Source: Onchocerca volvulus
Lineage: Eukaryota > Nematoda > Chromadorea > Rhabditida > Onchocercidae
Length of the DNA stretch: 64,000 nt
NCBI GenBank assembly: GCA_000499405.2
Contig: HG738140.1
Location: forward strand, 2,623,024-2,687,023
Reading direction: 5' to 3'
A program made the translations under genes and the position numbers. This document shows positions 13,653 through 43,530 of this stretch, one piece after another; the first letter of the stretch is position 1; each line of letters opens with the position of its first letter. The notes beneath the pieces are model-generated. The model was not told the origin of the DNA, searched no databases, and worked only from the letters and a program-made list of their open reading frames with translations.

Positions 13653-14685
13653 TATACGACAAAAAAAAAAATCATTAGATTAGTAAATTTCAAGAAATTA
13701 TTGCGAAATTTTCAATAATTGCGAAATTTTTTAGCGATAATAGTTACGGATGAAGAGAAAAATCAAAGAATTTTTTTTTTTTTTTTTTCATTTCTAGCTA
13801 AATAGAACAAAAACAAGTATAATAGCTATTTGTTTACTTCTAACGTTGTCATCTTATTATTTCCGAAATTTCCTGCCTTCCAATAATTTTACTCATTTAT
13901 TCTGGCATTGATAAGTCCTCTTAACGCTAAAAAAAAAAAAAAAAAACTTTCATTATTAATGGCTGTTAGTCGTCGTCTGTTTAACTCATCTCAATCTCTT
14001 TCCTTGCCCAATTTTCAAAATATTATTCGTTTCTTTTCAATTTCAGAAAAAAAAAAAAAAAAAATTATCATCTCTTTATATCTTGATTGAAATACGAAAT
14101 ACATGACTTGAATATAACGAATTTAATTATATCAGCTGATTTCAATTAATAATCAAAATAATGATTATTTTCTTATTACGATGATGTTTATCGGAGTTAA
14201 TTCTGATAATATCATGATTTTTAAATCAAAAAGAATTTCTCAATATAAGAATTCAAAAAGGGAAAAAAAAAAGTAATTCGCACAACTTATCTCATGATTT
14301 CCAATAATTTTCTTTTTTATTTTCATATATATACAAAAAAAAAAGAAAAGAAAAAAAAGAAAGAAAGTTCTTATGTCAAAGGAAGGATGAAAAAAAAGAA
14401 AGTTTTAATTTTCAAAAAAATTTGAAACTTTCGAAAGTTAACAAAAACAATCATTACTGTTTTTAACTAGCTAGCTAAGTTTCAGCTAACTAGCTTAACA
14501 CTTTTCAAAATAAACAACAAAATAATTCAACGAGTACTATTACTTACAACAATTTTCAAACTTTTGTTAAATTATATCAATAGATAAATTTTTTTCATCT
14601 TTCCGAATGCCGAGAAAAGATCATCATCATGATAATCAACAACATCATCATCATTATCATCATCATCATCATCATCATCACTCAC

Positions 14686-14759
14686 AAATTTGCCAACGAA
14701 ATTACGTTTCAAGCCTATGTTAACATGAACAAATTGTGATTCTGGCTCTTTTAGCTTGG
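14686..14759 (-). CDS. Orphan exon candidate (24 codons)
   Basis: An acceptor (TTTGATAG) and a strong donor (TTT|GTGAGTG) bound an open minus-strand frame containing KLKEPESQFVHVNI and LKRNFVGKF. It enters in phase 1 and leaves in phase 0, so it does not join the BTB start exon downstream. The donor continues into a (GAT)n tract at about 14637-14680. I could not find partner exons. It may be an exon of another transcript or a chance frame. Confidence 0.28.
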
Positions 14760-14772
14760 CTATCAAATAAAT

Positions 14773-14801
14773 AAAGAGAGAGGGAGAGAGAAAGAGGGAG
14801 G

Positions 14802-14840
<39 letters not shown>
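14773..14840. repeat. (GA)n microsatellite
   Basis: A purine-only GA-rich tract on the plus strand. It faces a (CT)n tract about 160 bp away (14999-15043), so the two are reverse complements and could pair. Confidence 0.85.
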
Positions 14841-14845
<5 letters not shown>

Positions 14846-14998
14846 TAAAAGTAATGAACAAGGGAAAAATTTTCTAACGCTTTTCGAAAAGCTATAAATT
14901 TTTCATATTAAATCATACTATTTTTATTACTCCTCCCTTATGCTTATAAATATACTTCAAAAAGTCATAAATTTACTTCAATTTATTTATTTTTCTTT

Positions 14999-15043
14999 CC
15001 TTCTCTCTCTCTTTCTTTCTCTCTCTCTCTCTCTCTCTCTCCC
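14999..15043. repeat. (CT)n microsatellite
   Basis: A CT-rich tract, the reverse complement of the GA tract at 14773-14840. Confidence 0.85.
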
Positions 15044-18000
15044 CCTCAAATAGATATATTTTAAGTTAGATGAAACTAAGCGCTCAACTCTTTAAACCTC
15101 TTTTGTTGACAAATGTATTTAGAATTGATCGGTTGGAAAAAGGAAATTTAAAATAGTAGAAATTTGAATTGTATAAATCAGTTTAAAGCGGAAATTTTTA
15201 TTGAATAGATGAATAAATTTTGTTCGAATTATAAATTGCATGAATTATAAATAACTTTCGTAAAGAAAAAACTTTTTCAATCAATCATTCATAATAAGCG
15301 ACAAAAAATTTAGTTTCGTTTTTTCATTTAATAAATTTATATTTTTTGAATTTTATTAACATTTTATGCTAAATTTGATTTCCTGTCGATAATTTGCTAG
15401 TTTTTTTCCGATTTATTTATTCTGAAAAATTTTTCTCTTCTTTGTAAAAATTTTGCCACAAGTTTTTTTTTTACTGATTAATGCTTTTTAACAATTTTAA
15501 ATAGATGTTTTTGGAGATAAAAGAAACGATTTTTTAAGGATGAATGATTAAAATAAAAACTTTGCAAATTTTATTAAATTGAAATAATCGATAGAAGTTG
15601 AAATTAAGTAACATTGTGTCATAAATTAAAAACACAATAACAATTATTTCAATCAAATATGGTAATGATATTATCTATTTTTATTAGAATTATGTAAGTG
15701 AGTTGCTTCATATTAACGTTTACAAAAAAAAAAAAAAAAAAAATGCTTTAATTTTTATTTTCTATTTCTGAGAACAAACTTTTCACCACAACTATTTCGA
15801 ACTTCAAATCTTTTTAATTTCAAAAGCACATTCCTTTTCTTTCTTTTTTTTTTTTTAGAACGAGTGGGAGTGTATAAAAATTTAGCGCATTTTAGTAAAT
15901 ATGTCTCAATGCCATTAAAGTTCGTCTAAAAAAAAGCAAAATTTTTAATCAAAATTGTTATTTTGTAAAAAAAAAAGAAAAAAAAAAGAGATTTGTCGAT
16001 ATTTTTTGTAGTAAAAGAAATAATTCACGTTAATAATCAGTATCACAAAGCAAATAAATAATTAAATTATCTCAAAATACACATTTCATACTTTAAAAAT
16101 GATGAAATAATAACTTTTGCAAATAAAAGATTTAAAAAATTTAATTTGTTTATCAGTTGTATTCAACATTTATCAGAAAATCACTTTTTATTGGATAGAC
16201 ACAATTTAAATCAATTAGTATTCGATTAAAATTCAACACTTCTGAAATCATTTGCTCTTTTTGTAAAAATGAAAATTTTTCAAAATACTAAAAAATGAAT
16301 AAAAACTATTGACGAATAAAATTATTGATAAAAAAAATTCCCAAATTTTAAGCAAAGAAGATTGATATAACATATAAGGAATATAATATCGTTGCAAAAA
16401 CTAATATTCAAAAGAAAAACTCTTTCAGACAACTTTTCCTTTCAAAAATAGGCTAAGAGAGTTTTTTCTTTAAAACTCTCAAGGGTAAAACTTTTCTAAA
16501 ATTCCAATTTACAAAATATGTTCAATTATTTTTTATTGCGAAAATTGTACTCGTAATTTTAACAAAATTCGACCATTTAATAACTAAAACTTGATAGAAA
16601 AAAAAAATCATTGAAATATTCGATATCTCATGCACTTTTAAAATTATTGCAAATTCTCGATATCTTATAGACCAATGGAATTACTTGAAATATTCAATAT
16701 TTTATATATTAATGAAACTATTGGAATAATCGATACGTTTGTGAAATTACTGAAATACTCGATATCTCGATAAAATTATTGCAATACTTGATTGTATATT
16801 CATTATTTTAGTATCAGTTATAATTTAAGCAAACAGCATTAATGAATGTAAGGAAAAGTTAAAAGAAAATTGAGTTATCTTAATAATTGATGAAATTGTT
16901 ACATTTAAATTTATATAGCAATAGCACTATACAGACTAAAAGTTTCTTTCTCAATTCAATCAATCTAAAAGTGAAAATGAAATAAAACATTGAATTGAAA
17001 GGGAAAAAGTTTTGTTTGTTTCTCTCGAAGCAACCTTATCTTAGCATTCCTGTTTCGCTCAAAATTTGCTTATATTATTAGAATTTTGTGCTGTTATTTA
17101 ATAAAAAAAAAAAGGAAAAAAGAAAAGAAAAAAAAGAAAAAAATTTAAGTTGCTCTTAAGAATAAATTGCTCCAAAATGCAAAAGCCTTAATTATGGAGA
17201 ATTTATATTTATTAAAAGCATGTGCCTGAAAATTCACCTTTCTTTAATTTTCTTATAAATTTTTCATAGCTATTTAATTTAAATTATTTCATCTTAATTG
17301 CTCTCGTAATCATAAATTTAAGATGAAAAAGTAAATGGTATAGAATGTTAAAATATTTAAAAAATATGTCAACTGAAATTTCATCTTATTTGGAATTAAT
17401 GAAATTATTAATTTTGCTAACAAACAAATGCACAATTTTTTTTTTTTTTTTTTGCAATTATTCCGAGAGATAAAAATTCTCGAAAATCATTTCATTCGTA
17501 AAAGCAGAAGATGATGATGATGATGATGGATTCTGAAGCAACGATGTCATAATATGATGGCTGAGATTGAGAAGAAATCTACCTGTAACATGTTCTTTTG
17601 TCAATTAATGATTTTCACAAGTGTAACTTTTAAAACTAGCCAGATTGATGAGTAAAAAGAGAACTTTTATTATATGCTATGAGGATTTTCAAATTTTGAA
17701 AGATTTGAGTGGATGACAGGAAAGCATTGATTTGGAAACAAGTCATTAATGATTATGAAGAAGTTTGTATTAAATCGAAACGATAATTAAATTAAAATTA
17801 ATTTTCGATAAGTAAATTCACAATTCTGATATTTATCTCTTTTAGAGAAAAAAAAAACAAAAAAAAAAAGCAGCAGATTCCATCATAACTTGTTTTCTTC
17901 GAATAATTGAGAAGTTTCTGCAAGTTTTGAAAAAAAAAAAAAAGTTGTTTATATTTGCCTTTAGCAGCAGTAAAATGGCATTTCTTTCATGATAAGTTGG

Positions 18001-19900
18001 CACTTCTTTCCTGATAAGTTCTTTGTGTAAATAAGTATTGAATATGTCATTTAACTTATTGCATCATTTTAGATTCAACGCAACAGCTGAAAATTAGACA
18101 TTTACGAATTTGGAAAATTCAATAAATACAATCTTTAACCAATGAATAAGTCAAATTCAAAATTAAATATTTATTATTAATGTCAAACTTTTCATTATGA
18201 AATGAATAAATTGTGGATTATTTGAAATATCTCGAGATATTATGATTAAAAGGCTTTCGTGATATTTTAAAAATTCTGCTCAACTGCAATTATTTATATT
18301 ACCTTTCATTTAAGCTTCTACAAACTGAATTGTGTAAGAAAGAATAAAAAATTGAATTAAATAAATAAAATATCAAGCTTGAGATATCAAAAAAAATTTT
18401 TAGGCTTTTCTTAAATCCATTAGTTAATGAATAAATTATTTCATTCATGAGTTTTTTTCCTTCTATTTTTTCTTCTTAAAAGAAAATTTTCTCGATGGTC
18501 CACGAGGCAGTAGAAAGGAATTTTTCAAATTTTTTGAACGCTTCAATAAATCTTAGGAAATTATCTTCGATCTTCAATTGCATTTTTGAAATAAATCTTA
18601 TCGATATTTTCCAAATGCCATTGCTATATTCTTTAAGCATAAATGATTGCATTACATTTTTTAACATTTTTTGCTGCTTTTCTTGAAAATGAAAATTTAG
18701 TGGAAGCAGAGACCTTGCAAATTTAATGTACTGAATTTTCCATTAAATTCGTTTCTTAAGAAAATGAAAACGAAGACGTTTAAAAACTAATTTCAGGTCT
18801 TCTATTTAGGCGAGAAAAAAAAACGTTCTGTGCTTTCAAGGCTATAAAAGAGTAGCAAATTTAAGCTATTTTTATTACAAATCTTACGTTTTTTTAAAAA
18901 TAATTGATGGTGTAATTTCATTTTTAGTGACAGAACACTGATATTAAGTTGATAAGAAATAAAAAAAGCATAAAAATATAGATATTTTTCATGATACGAT
19001 TAATTTGAGGGAATATATAAATCTTTCAATTTTCGATAGTTCTATTTATTGATTATAAATATAAATTATAAAATTAATTTACTTAAATTAATCATATCTT
19101 GATCATATCACATCATAGTGTTCGGAATGAGAAAAAATAATCTGATAAAGCAACTTAAAATTAATTTTTTTCTTTTTTTTATTTTTCGCATCAATAAATG
19201 CGCACTTTTGCGTTTGTTGTTGAAATGAATTCGAGGATGAACATAAGAATGTATGAAATGCATATTTTCAATGTCATTATCCCAACTCAAGAATCAAATA
19301 ACAAATAAATCCCTGTCATATTCTGCAGTTATCGTATTCATAATATGGATGACCATATTATGAGAAAATATCCTTAGATAAGAAAATCTCGAGAAATTCT
19401 CATACTGAAAACTTCAAGTTTTTCTAGTCTAGATGTATTTAAAATTTTGCATATGTCTGGATTTTATTTGTTTACAAATGTTGTATTTCTGCATTACTGA
19501 AGATCTTTCCAGTCAATTTTTATTAAATAACCTGAGAATGGCCAAAAAAAAGAGATTGCTTTCAAGCTTCTTTTTTTGTTCTTTTTTTAAACGATATTTT
19601 AGTTTGATTAATTCTGATGATCATCCTAAATTGAATCTTCAATTATAAATATCTTCCAAATTATTCAACGAAATAATAATTCAAATTGATCAAAAGGCGG
19701 TATTTTTATATATTAAAAAAAAAATATATGAAGTATTGATTTGTAGTTTTGAGTAAGTTTTCACTATTATAGAGCTTTATTCCCTTCATTTGTTCAATGT
19801 TTTAATACATTCTTGTGTACAGCAAATGTTATCAGGAAATTATTTGCATGATTTCACGGAAAGAAATTTTTTGTTCGTTTGTTTGTTATTGTTGATTGGA
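15044..19900. other. Gene-poor AT-rich stretch
   Basis: It is dominated by poly(A)/poly(T) runs and a (GAT)n run near 17510-17528. Apart from the weak terminal-exon candidate at 17458-17582 I see no supported gene. The paired ORFs at 18476-18686 on opposite strands are short and of low-complexity composition. Confidence 0.45.
17458..17582 (-). CDS. Terminal-exon candidate with poly-Ser
   Basis: A good acceptor (TGTTACAG) is followed by a frame of 41 codons ending in TAA at 17458-17460. It contains RFLLNLSHHIMTSLLQNP, a Ser run made by the trinucleotide repeat, then AFTNEMIFENFYLSE. Entry phase is 1. No upstream exon could be matched, so this may be a chance frame driven by the repeat. Confidence 0.22.
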
Positions 19901-19929
19901 GATTGATTCTTCATGCTACTGTGATTCGG

Positions 19930-20770
19930 CTAGGTTAGTAATAGACTTTATTAGGTTTATACGATATTATACATACTATCGCGCTAATATACTGGTAAGG
20001 ATTGAATGAACAATATTTGACAAATAATGAGAGATAACAGTCGTCTAATCATATCTGCTTTTTGTAACCGTCGTTTTCATTTCGCTCCACCACTGGTGTT
20101 GTTGAACTTGTTGCTCTTACTGTTAAATCTAGCTTCCTGAACTGACTCAGCTGCTACTGCTGAACTGTGTCGAACTGAGCTGCTGTATTGCTGCTATGTC
20201 GAACAACTGTGTCGATCTGAATCGACTCCAGTTTTGAAATTCTAGCCTTTTAACCCTTGTCGCTGAAATCGCGAGGATAAAAGAAGAAAATCAGTGATCC
20301 TTTTGTTCTAAATTTTACATTGCATATTTGATGTAGTTGACTATGAAATCATTTTTTGTCTGTCAAGTTAATGAGCTTTAAAGAAGCTCTCTTTAATCAT
20401 CAGCTAACCACGGGCACAATCTCATGCGCACCAAAGGCGCATGCTACCAACACAAAAAAGGATCTTCCTTGTCTCTACAAAATGATAGCAGGATCCTCCA
20501 TCCATGAAGAAGATGAGGGTCCTGAGTACAAAAATCATTTCAACGAACAAGCTGCCATCAGCCCGGTCGGGTGGACCAGCTTGTGGTATACCAATTCTTC
20601 TTCTTTCCGTAACCTATCTCTTCCCCCTTTTTGCATTATAATCTCTTCATGATATTTTCGAAATTGTATTGTTAATGTAATTGTTGTAATAATTGCTGCG
20701 TACGTTGATTTATAAATTAATCATAATAAAGGTTTAATTACCCAACTTTGAGACTCGTTACCAAGTGAAT
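19930..20770. mobile_element. Possible retroelement remnant (GC-richer island)
   Basis: Base composition is clearly richer in G+C than the flanks. Part one (about 20080-20270) has repeated GCTG/GTCGA words. Part two (about 20356-20652) has a 99-codon open frame, a CATGCGC...GCGCATG inverted repeat (20422-20443), an AATAAA at about 20726 and a terminal GACTCGTTACCAAG whose complement TTGGTAACGAG recurs at about 7960-7972. These traits would suit a degraded LTR with primer-binding-site-like sequence, but I found no paired LTRs, target duplication or recognisable gag/pol. Confidence 0.25.
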
Positions 20771-21880
20771 AAACGACAAAATTGAAGAAACTGTGAGAAC
20801 GGAAGAACAGAATTCAACTTATTATTTTGTCACTATCAGAAAGAAAAATCGATAACCCTCTTCCATATCTGAACTCCAACATGTTACTTCATGATTGGTT
20901 GACCTTACATTGTTTTCTGATGAATCGGAGGTTTTGGTGGTAAACATGTTCATTCTTTCGGCCTATTAATCCCTTTGAAATTATGTCGCGCTGTTTGACC
21001 TTTAATATCTCTTTTTACCATGATTGTATCTTTTGACTTCGCCAAAAATTTCCGCTGTTTGATCTTTTGAATTCCTTTATATAACTAAATACATCTTTCG
21101 ATCTTCCCAATAAATGAATTTAATTTGAGCATTCATTCAGAAAGTTTATTTAAATCAAATAATTTGTAATTAAACTTTTTATTGCACTTCGTTGTTGGCA
21201 TCGGTAAAATCAAAATATTTTATGATATAAATATCATGCAGTGTATTTGTATAATTATATTATTTTCAGACAATTGAATCATTTATCCATATCTTATCTT
21301 TTAATCTGATAAGCCTTTGTTCCTCCATTTTCCGATCTGCTGATGCTTGCCTGCATTGTTCATGTTAATCATGCTAATTACATGGAATGTTGTATTGCAT
21401 TGCCTACTACAAAACCAAGAATTATCAATATGAAAAGGAGCTTCTAGCGGTCAAGAGATCATTAAGCAATATTAGTAGCAGTCATTCTTTTCAATTAACT
21501 TCGCTTCTTTTTAATTCCATTCTTTTTTTTTTCTTACTTTTCTGTATCGACAAGCGATGTTTTATTTATCAGTTGTTTTATATCATAGTTAAAATGAATA
21601 AAATCCGTAAAATTAAAACGTCTCGTTATACAACATATCTAATTCTCCCACAAAAACTTTCTATTTTTCACGGCAGTTAATAATTTTTCCTTGAACTCTT
21701 TATTTCAGGAAAAATTAGATATCTGAAGTGGAGAAATAGTTTTTTTTTCATCGGAAAGTTTTGCACAAAATTAGAGCAATATGTCAGATCTATCAGTTAT
21801 CGCAAAATTATTCGACAGGAATACTGATGTGAAAAGCAAACAAATTGAAATGTCTGCATTTTTGCAATCTGCAAAACGGT
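20771..21880. other. Intergenic, no supported gene
   Basis: The frame at 21387-21680 begins with a coding-like block (KNYQYEKELLAVKRSL) and then becomes low complexity. No splice context or second conserved block supports a gene. Confidence 0.4.
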
Positions 21881-21881
21881 G

Positions 21882-21953
21882 GGGCTGAGCCGGTGATCGA
21901 AACCGGGACCTCTCGCACCCAAAGCGAGAATCATACCACTAGACCACTCAGCC
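21882..21953 (-). tRNA. tRNA-Pro (TGG anticodon)
   Basis: The 72-nt minus-strand sequence folds as a cloverleaf. The acceptor stem is GGCTGAG/CTCAGCC and the anticodon stem CTCGC/GCGAG closes loop TTTGGGT, giving anticodon TGG. The T-arm is CCGGT-TTCGATC-ACCGG with all five pairs intact, and the discriminator base is C. A TTTT run about 5 nt downstream suits RNA polymerase III termination. No intron is present. It lies alone between unc-104 and the gene-poor stretch. Confidence 0.95.
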
Positions 21954-23416
21954 ACATTTATTCAAACCATTTTTAGTTAATAAAAATTTCGTTCCTAATA
22001 AATAAAATTTCATAGATTCTTATAAATTTATTTTATATAAAAGAATTGTAACTATCAATTCTTGAAACTTTTCAACTATTTAGTGTCAAATATTTCGTCC
22101 ATCTAGTAAATTGCGGAAGTTATTAACGAAAGAATAAAAATTTGTGTATTCCATCTTTCCCACTATTTGATAATTGTCCTTCACATGAGGTCGATCAACA
22201 ACAGCATTAGGGATATGATTAGGTAGAAAATAATGATATTATCATTGGCGAATATCGTATAATACGTGATATGTGACATGCCGAGTTAATTCATCGGATA
22301 CGATAGTTACCTGTCACTGTATTCCAATCACTTATCAATAATAACAATGATTTTCGAAAGTATAGTTTATCTGTACAGTAAAATTGTTCTTATCCATCCA
22401 TATATGAGATGCAAATGGAAATTTAGAAAGACGGAAAGTTCTAAAAATAAAAAAGATCAGAAATACTCACAACAAACAGATATAAGCAGTAGTAGTAAAA
22501 GATAGATTCAAATATCAAATAAGCGAAAGTATGCCTTTTTTTTTTCGCAAATTTACATTAAAATGTCGGATTTTAATTTAAAAAACAATTTCTCGCATAT
22601 TTTAGTCATTGATCAATGGAAATCATAAGTTTTTTCTATTTTATCAGTTGTGAGCAGAATAACTTTGCTAATTATACGATAAGTGGCAAATTCAATTAGT
22701 AAGTTTTCGTATTTCATCCGAACCAATTCAACTTTCTGGAACTAAAATATTCACAAACAAGTAATATCTAATTATCCCATCTAAAATGTTCATTTTTTCC
22801 ATGATAAGCAGTAAGCCTAGAAATAATTTAATTAAATAATCTCAATTTTATTATAATTAATCGTGATGTCTTTTCTGATGATAATTATCCTTTAATTTCT
22901 TATCGATAAATAAATTAGTGATTGTTGATAATTATTAACTACAATCATTAAAATTAATAATTATCTATCATCTAAAATTAATAATTATTGGCTGCTAATA
23001 ATCATTTATCATCTATTTTGAAAAATAAGTAATATCGTGGTGTATCTATATGATAGCAGATGATAAAACTGCTCTAAAGATATAGTCTCGTTAAAAAAAT
23101 AAATGAGCATAAAGCGGAATTATAATTTAATTTATACAAAATCTTTCTTAGAAATCGATGTTTCTTTTAATTTTCAAAAAGAAAACAAACACAAACTCTT
23201 TTTGATTGCAACAGCAAAATTTCAATTTTTGTCGATAATTTTACTACAATGCAAATTATCACTGATAAAACAATAAATTAAAAAAAATAGGAATATATGA
23301 TTGATTTCAAATAATTTGTATACAAATTTTAATAAAAAATTTTTCAAAAATTTTATTTTGTAAAATTTAATGTAAAACTTTCGTTAAATTTGATGGAATC
23401 ATTATTTCTGGACCAT
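21954..23416. other. Intergenic, nothing recognised
   Basis: AT-rich sequence between the tRNA and the 3' end of unc-104. I see no exon-like segments, only short degenerate A/T-rich repeats such as the AATTATTA words at about 22900-23010. Confidence 0.45.
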
Positions 23417-23422
23417 TTTATT
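23417..23422 (-). terminator. Candidate polyadenylation signal of unc-104
   Basis: AATAAA on the minus strand, about 255 nt beyond the stop codon at 23677-23679. A second hexamer lies near 23352. Confidence 0.4.
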
Positions 23423-23676
23423 ACAATCATATTAATTGCCTAGAAAGTTATCATTTTTTCTGACACAATATAAGAATGATAAGAGTGAAGAAAAGAAAAG
23501 AAAAAAAGAGTGATAAGAAAGGAGAAGAATCAATTTCAGTATCATTTTGATCAAAAGATAAAACTCGCTTCTTTTCATTGATACCCATATAAGCAATTAG
23601 CAAAATAATTAGCAATAGAAAGTAAGCAGCAATTTGCAGCAAATACTAGCAGCATTGATAAGAAAAATAGAGCTTA

Positions 23677-41018
<17,342 letters not shown>

Positions 41019-41056
41019 ATTTTGAAAGGTTAGGTGTCAAATCACCTCGTTAATGC

Positions 41057-41066
41057 CTGAAAATTT
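41057..41066 (-). other. unc-104: Putative trans-splice acceptor of unc-104
   Basis: ATTTTCAG on the minus strand ends at 41057, leaving a 38-nt 5' UTR before the ATG at 41018. It suits spliced-leader addition; a 5' UTR intron is equally consistent with sequence alone. Confidence 0.45.
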
Positions 41067-42330
41067 TATGAAATTATGATAATTCTTGATCACAAATGAA
41101 AATTTATGAAATTACGATAATTTTTGATCGCAAATGGTATTTTATGAAATTATAATAATTCTTGATCGCAAAAACGATATTTCATTTCTAATCAATAAAT
41201 TGCAAAAAAAACAACAAAGTAAAATTTTAATTACAATTAAAAATTTCATTTAATTTTCGGTGCCACTAGTGTTTTTTTTTTTTTAATTGTATCAATCTTA
41301 ATTCCATAATTGATAAATGGATATGTGATATCAATAAGGATAAGATAAAATGTATGATTAAAATGATAAATTAATCAAAAATATCTGTTTTAATTAAATA
41401 AAATATTCAAATTCTATCTATTAAAATTCTTCCTGTGCAAAATTATAAATTTCAAATTGCTCATTCAAACCGATACGTTGTTTTTGTAAAATATTATATT
41501 TGAATTTGAATAACGCATTTTGAATATCAATTCAAATATTCACATATTTTTTCTAAATCTTAATTACACTAAATTTAATTACATTTAATTGTTAGATATT
41601 CAAATTATTGCACTGGAATGTTGAATATCAGCATATGAAAAGAAGAAGAAATTTGAACATTTGGCAATAATTGGTTTAACTTTTTTTGTTTTAAGCAATA
41701 GAATTAAGGCATATAATTTTGTGTAAAATTTTGAAATTTTATTTTTCAAAAAGTAGGAAATATTAAAATAATGAAGTAAAATAGAAAAAAAAAAAACCGA
41801 AAGAAATGGAAAAGATACAGATTCATCTGGGATAACAATAATTAAGGATATTTCAATAAAGTTATATAATTTCGCCAAAATTGTCAGTTTCAGATCATAA
41901 AAAAACCAGGTTTATAAGTATGCAAGATTTGGAATTTGAATCAAAAAAAAAAAAAATGAGAAGTAACAAGACGATGGAGTGAAAAATAAAATAAAATAAT
42001 TTGAAAAACAAAAAAAAAAAAAGAGAAAAATAAAAATTAGAATTCTCCCGAATAATATGTTTAAAATTGATTTGCTATCAACAAGTTTCGGATGAGACGA
42101 GTAATTTGATGAAAAATTATATAAATGCAGCCAAGATTGATAAGTTTAATTTATAAAAAAAAATCAAGCATATTCAACAGCGTTATTCTTAAATTTTTTT
42201 GTTGAAAATTAATTACTATAATTAAGTTGAAAATTATTTATTGTCATTAAATTTAGAATGAAACAAACAATTTGACACAAACAACTTTTACAGCCTCAAC
42301 GAATTCTGAAAACGATTGTAAATCAAATTT
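41067..42330. other. Intergenic, upstream of unc-104
   Basis: AT-rich with no exon-like segment. The frame at 41600-41878 is low complexity. It may hold the unc-104 promoter, but no element can be named. Confidence 0.4.
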
Positions 42331-42344
42331 TATCAAAAAATGAA

Positions 42345-42860
42345 TATCGAAAGATTAATCAGAATTATCACTCATTTATCCAACCATTCAATCTTGGCAT
42401 TCATCCAATCATTTAATCTTATCCATTCATCCAATGATACAATTCCATTCATTCGTTCAATCATTCAATCATCTAATCATTCATTCTCATCCATTCATCT
42501 AATCATTCAATCTAATTCATTCAATCATTCAATCTCATTCATCAAATCACTCAATTCCATTCATTCATCGAATTATTCAATCCCGTTTATTCATCCAATC
42601 ATTCAAATCTCATTTATTTAACCAGTCATCCAATCCCGTCCATTCTTCCAATCACTCAGTTATTCAATCCCATCCATTCATCTAATCATCCAGTCACATC
42701 CATTCCCACTCATTCATCCAATCATTCAACGTCATTCATCCAGTCATTTATAATTAAATTACTCAATTCCATTTATTCATTCAGTCATTCAGTCCCATCC
42801 ATTCATCCAATCATCCAGTCCCATCCATTCATCCAATCATTCAATCCAATCCATTCTTGA
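42345..42860. repeat. CATTCATCCAAT-type satellite
   Basis: About 500 bp of degenerate units built from (A/C)ATTCATCCAATCATTCAATC. The period varies around 20-28 bp because short ATTC blocks are gained or lost. The open frame at 42340-42621 is a by-product. Confidence 0.88.
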
Positions 42861-43007
42861 TGGCATCATTCATTGTACCATTCGACATTTCCATTAAAAC
42901 ACGAATAGATAGACAGATAAATTGAATGCAACAACATAATTTTTTTTAATGATTATAAAAAAAAGAAGTTGTCATTCGTTGTTTCTGTTCATATTCCATC
43001 TCCCTCT

Positions 43008-43056
43008 TTCTCTCTCTCTCTCTTTCTCTCCCTCTCTCTCTCTCTCTTTCTCCCTT
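43008..43056. repeat. (CT)n microsatellite
   Basis: A pyrimidine-rich CT tract with interruptions. Confidence 0.8.
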
Positions 43057-43454
43057 TCAATCCTTCTAAAACAAATTTTTTTTGCAAAAGAAGAGAAAAA
43101 AAGAGAAAAAATTGAAATGAAAATGAGTTAATGATACTTACTGCTTATCAAAAAAAGTTTCGAAAATTTTTGAGATAAAATAATAACAGTTGAAAATTAA
43201 ATAATTGGAAATTTATTTTTTTTAAATAATTCGAATTTAAAATAATCGAAAACTTAAATATCTTTAAATTAGAAAAAAAATTTTTTTTTTTAAAATTTTT
43301 GCATCTTTTATTATCTTTTCAATGATTGACACAATGAATTGCCACCAATGGTGTCATATTTTGGTTTGAGATGAAAATGTTGAAAAAATATTATGTCAAC
43401 CACACCGTCATTATTTATCAGAGAAAAATAATTCTCTGATATAGTGTTTGATAA

Positions 43455-43530
43455 ACATGCAGGCATGCAATGATGCATGCATGCATGCATGTATGCATGC
43501 ATGCATCATTGCATGTATGTCTTGCATGCA
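43455..43530. repeat. (ATGC)n tract with self-complementary arms
   Basis: Repeated GCATGCAT units are flanked by GCATGCAATGATGCATGC and its near inverse GCATGCATCATTGCATG. The whole block is nearly palindromic and could extrude a cruciform. Confidence 0.85.

Noticed and set aside
21387..21475. YQYEKELLAVKRSL peptide reminiscent of the RNase H region of LTR retrotransposons
   Set aside because: One short similarity from memory, no other conserved block, and the frame becomes low complexity at once.
42340..42621. 93-codon ORF rich in Ile/His/Ser
   Set aside because: It is a read-through of the ATTC-type satellite.
43455..43530. CRISPR-like or origin-like repeat
   Set aside because: It is a tetranucleotide palindrome without spacers, in a eukaryotic genome.
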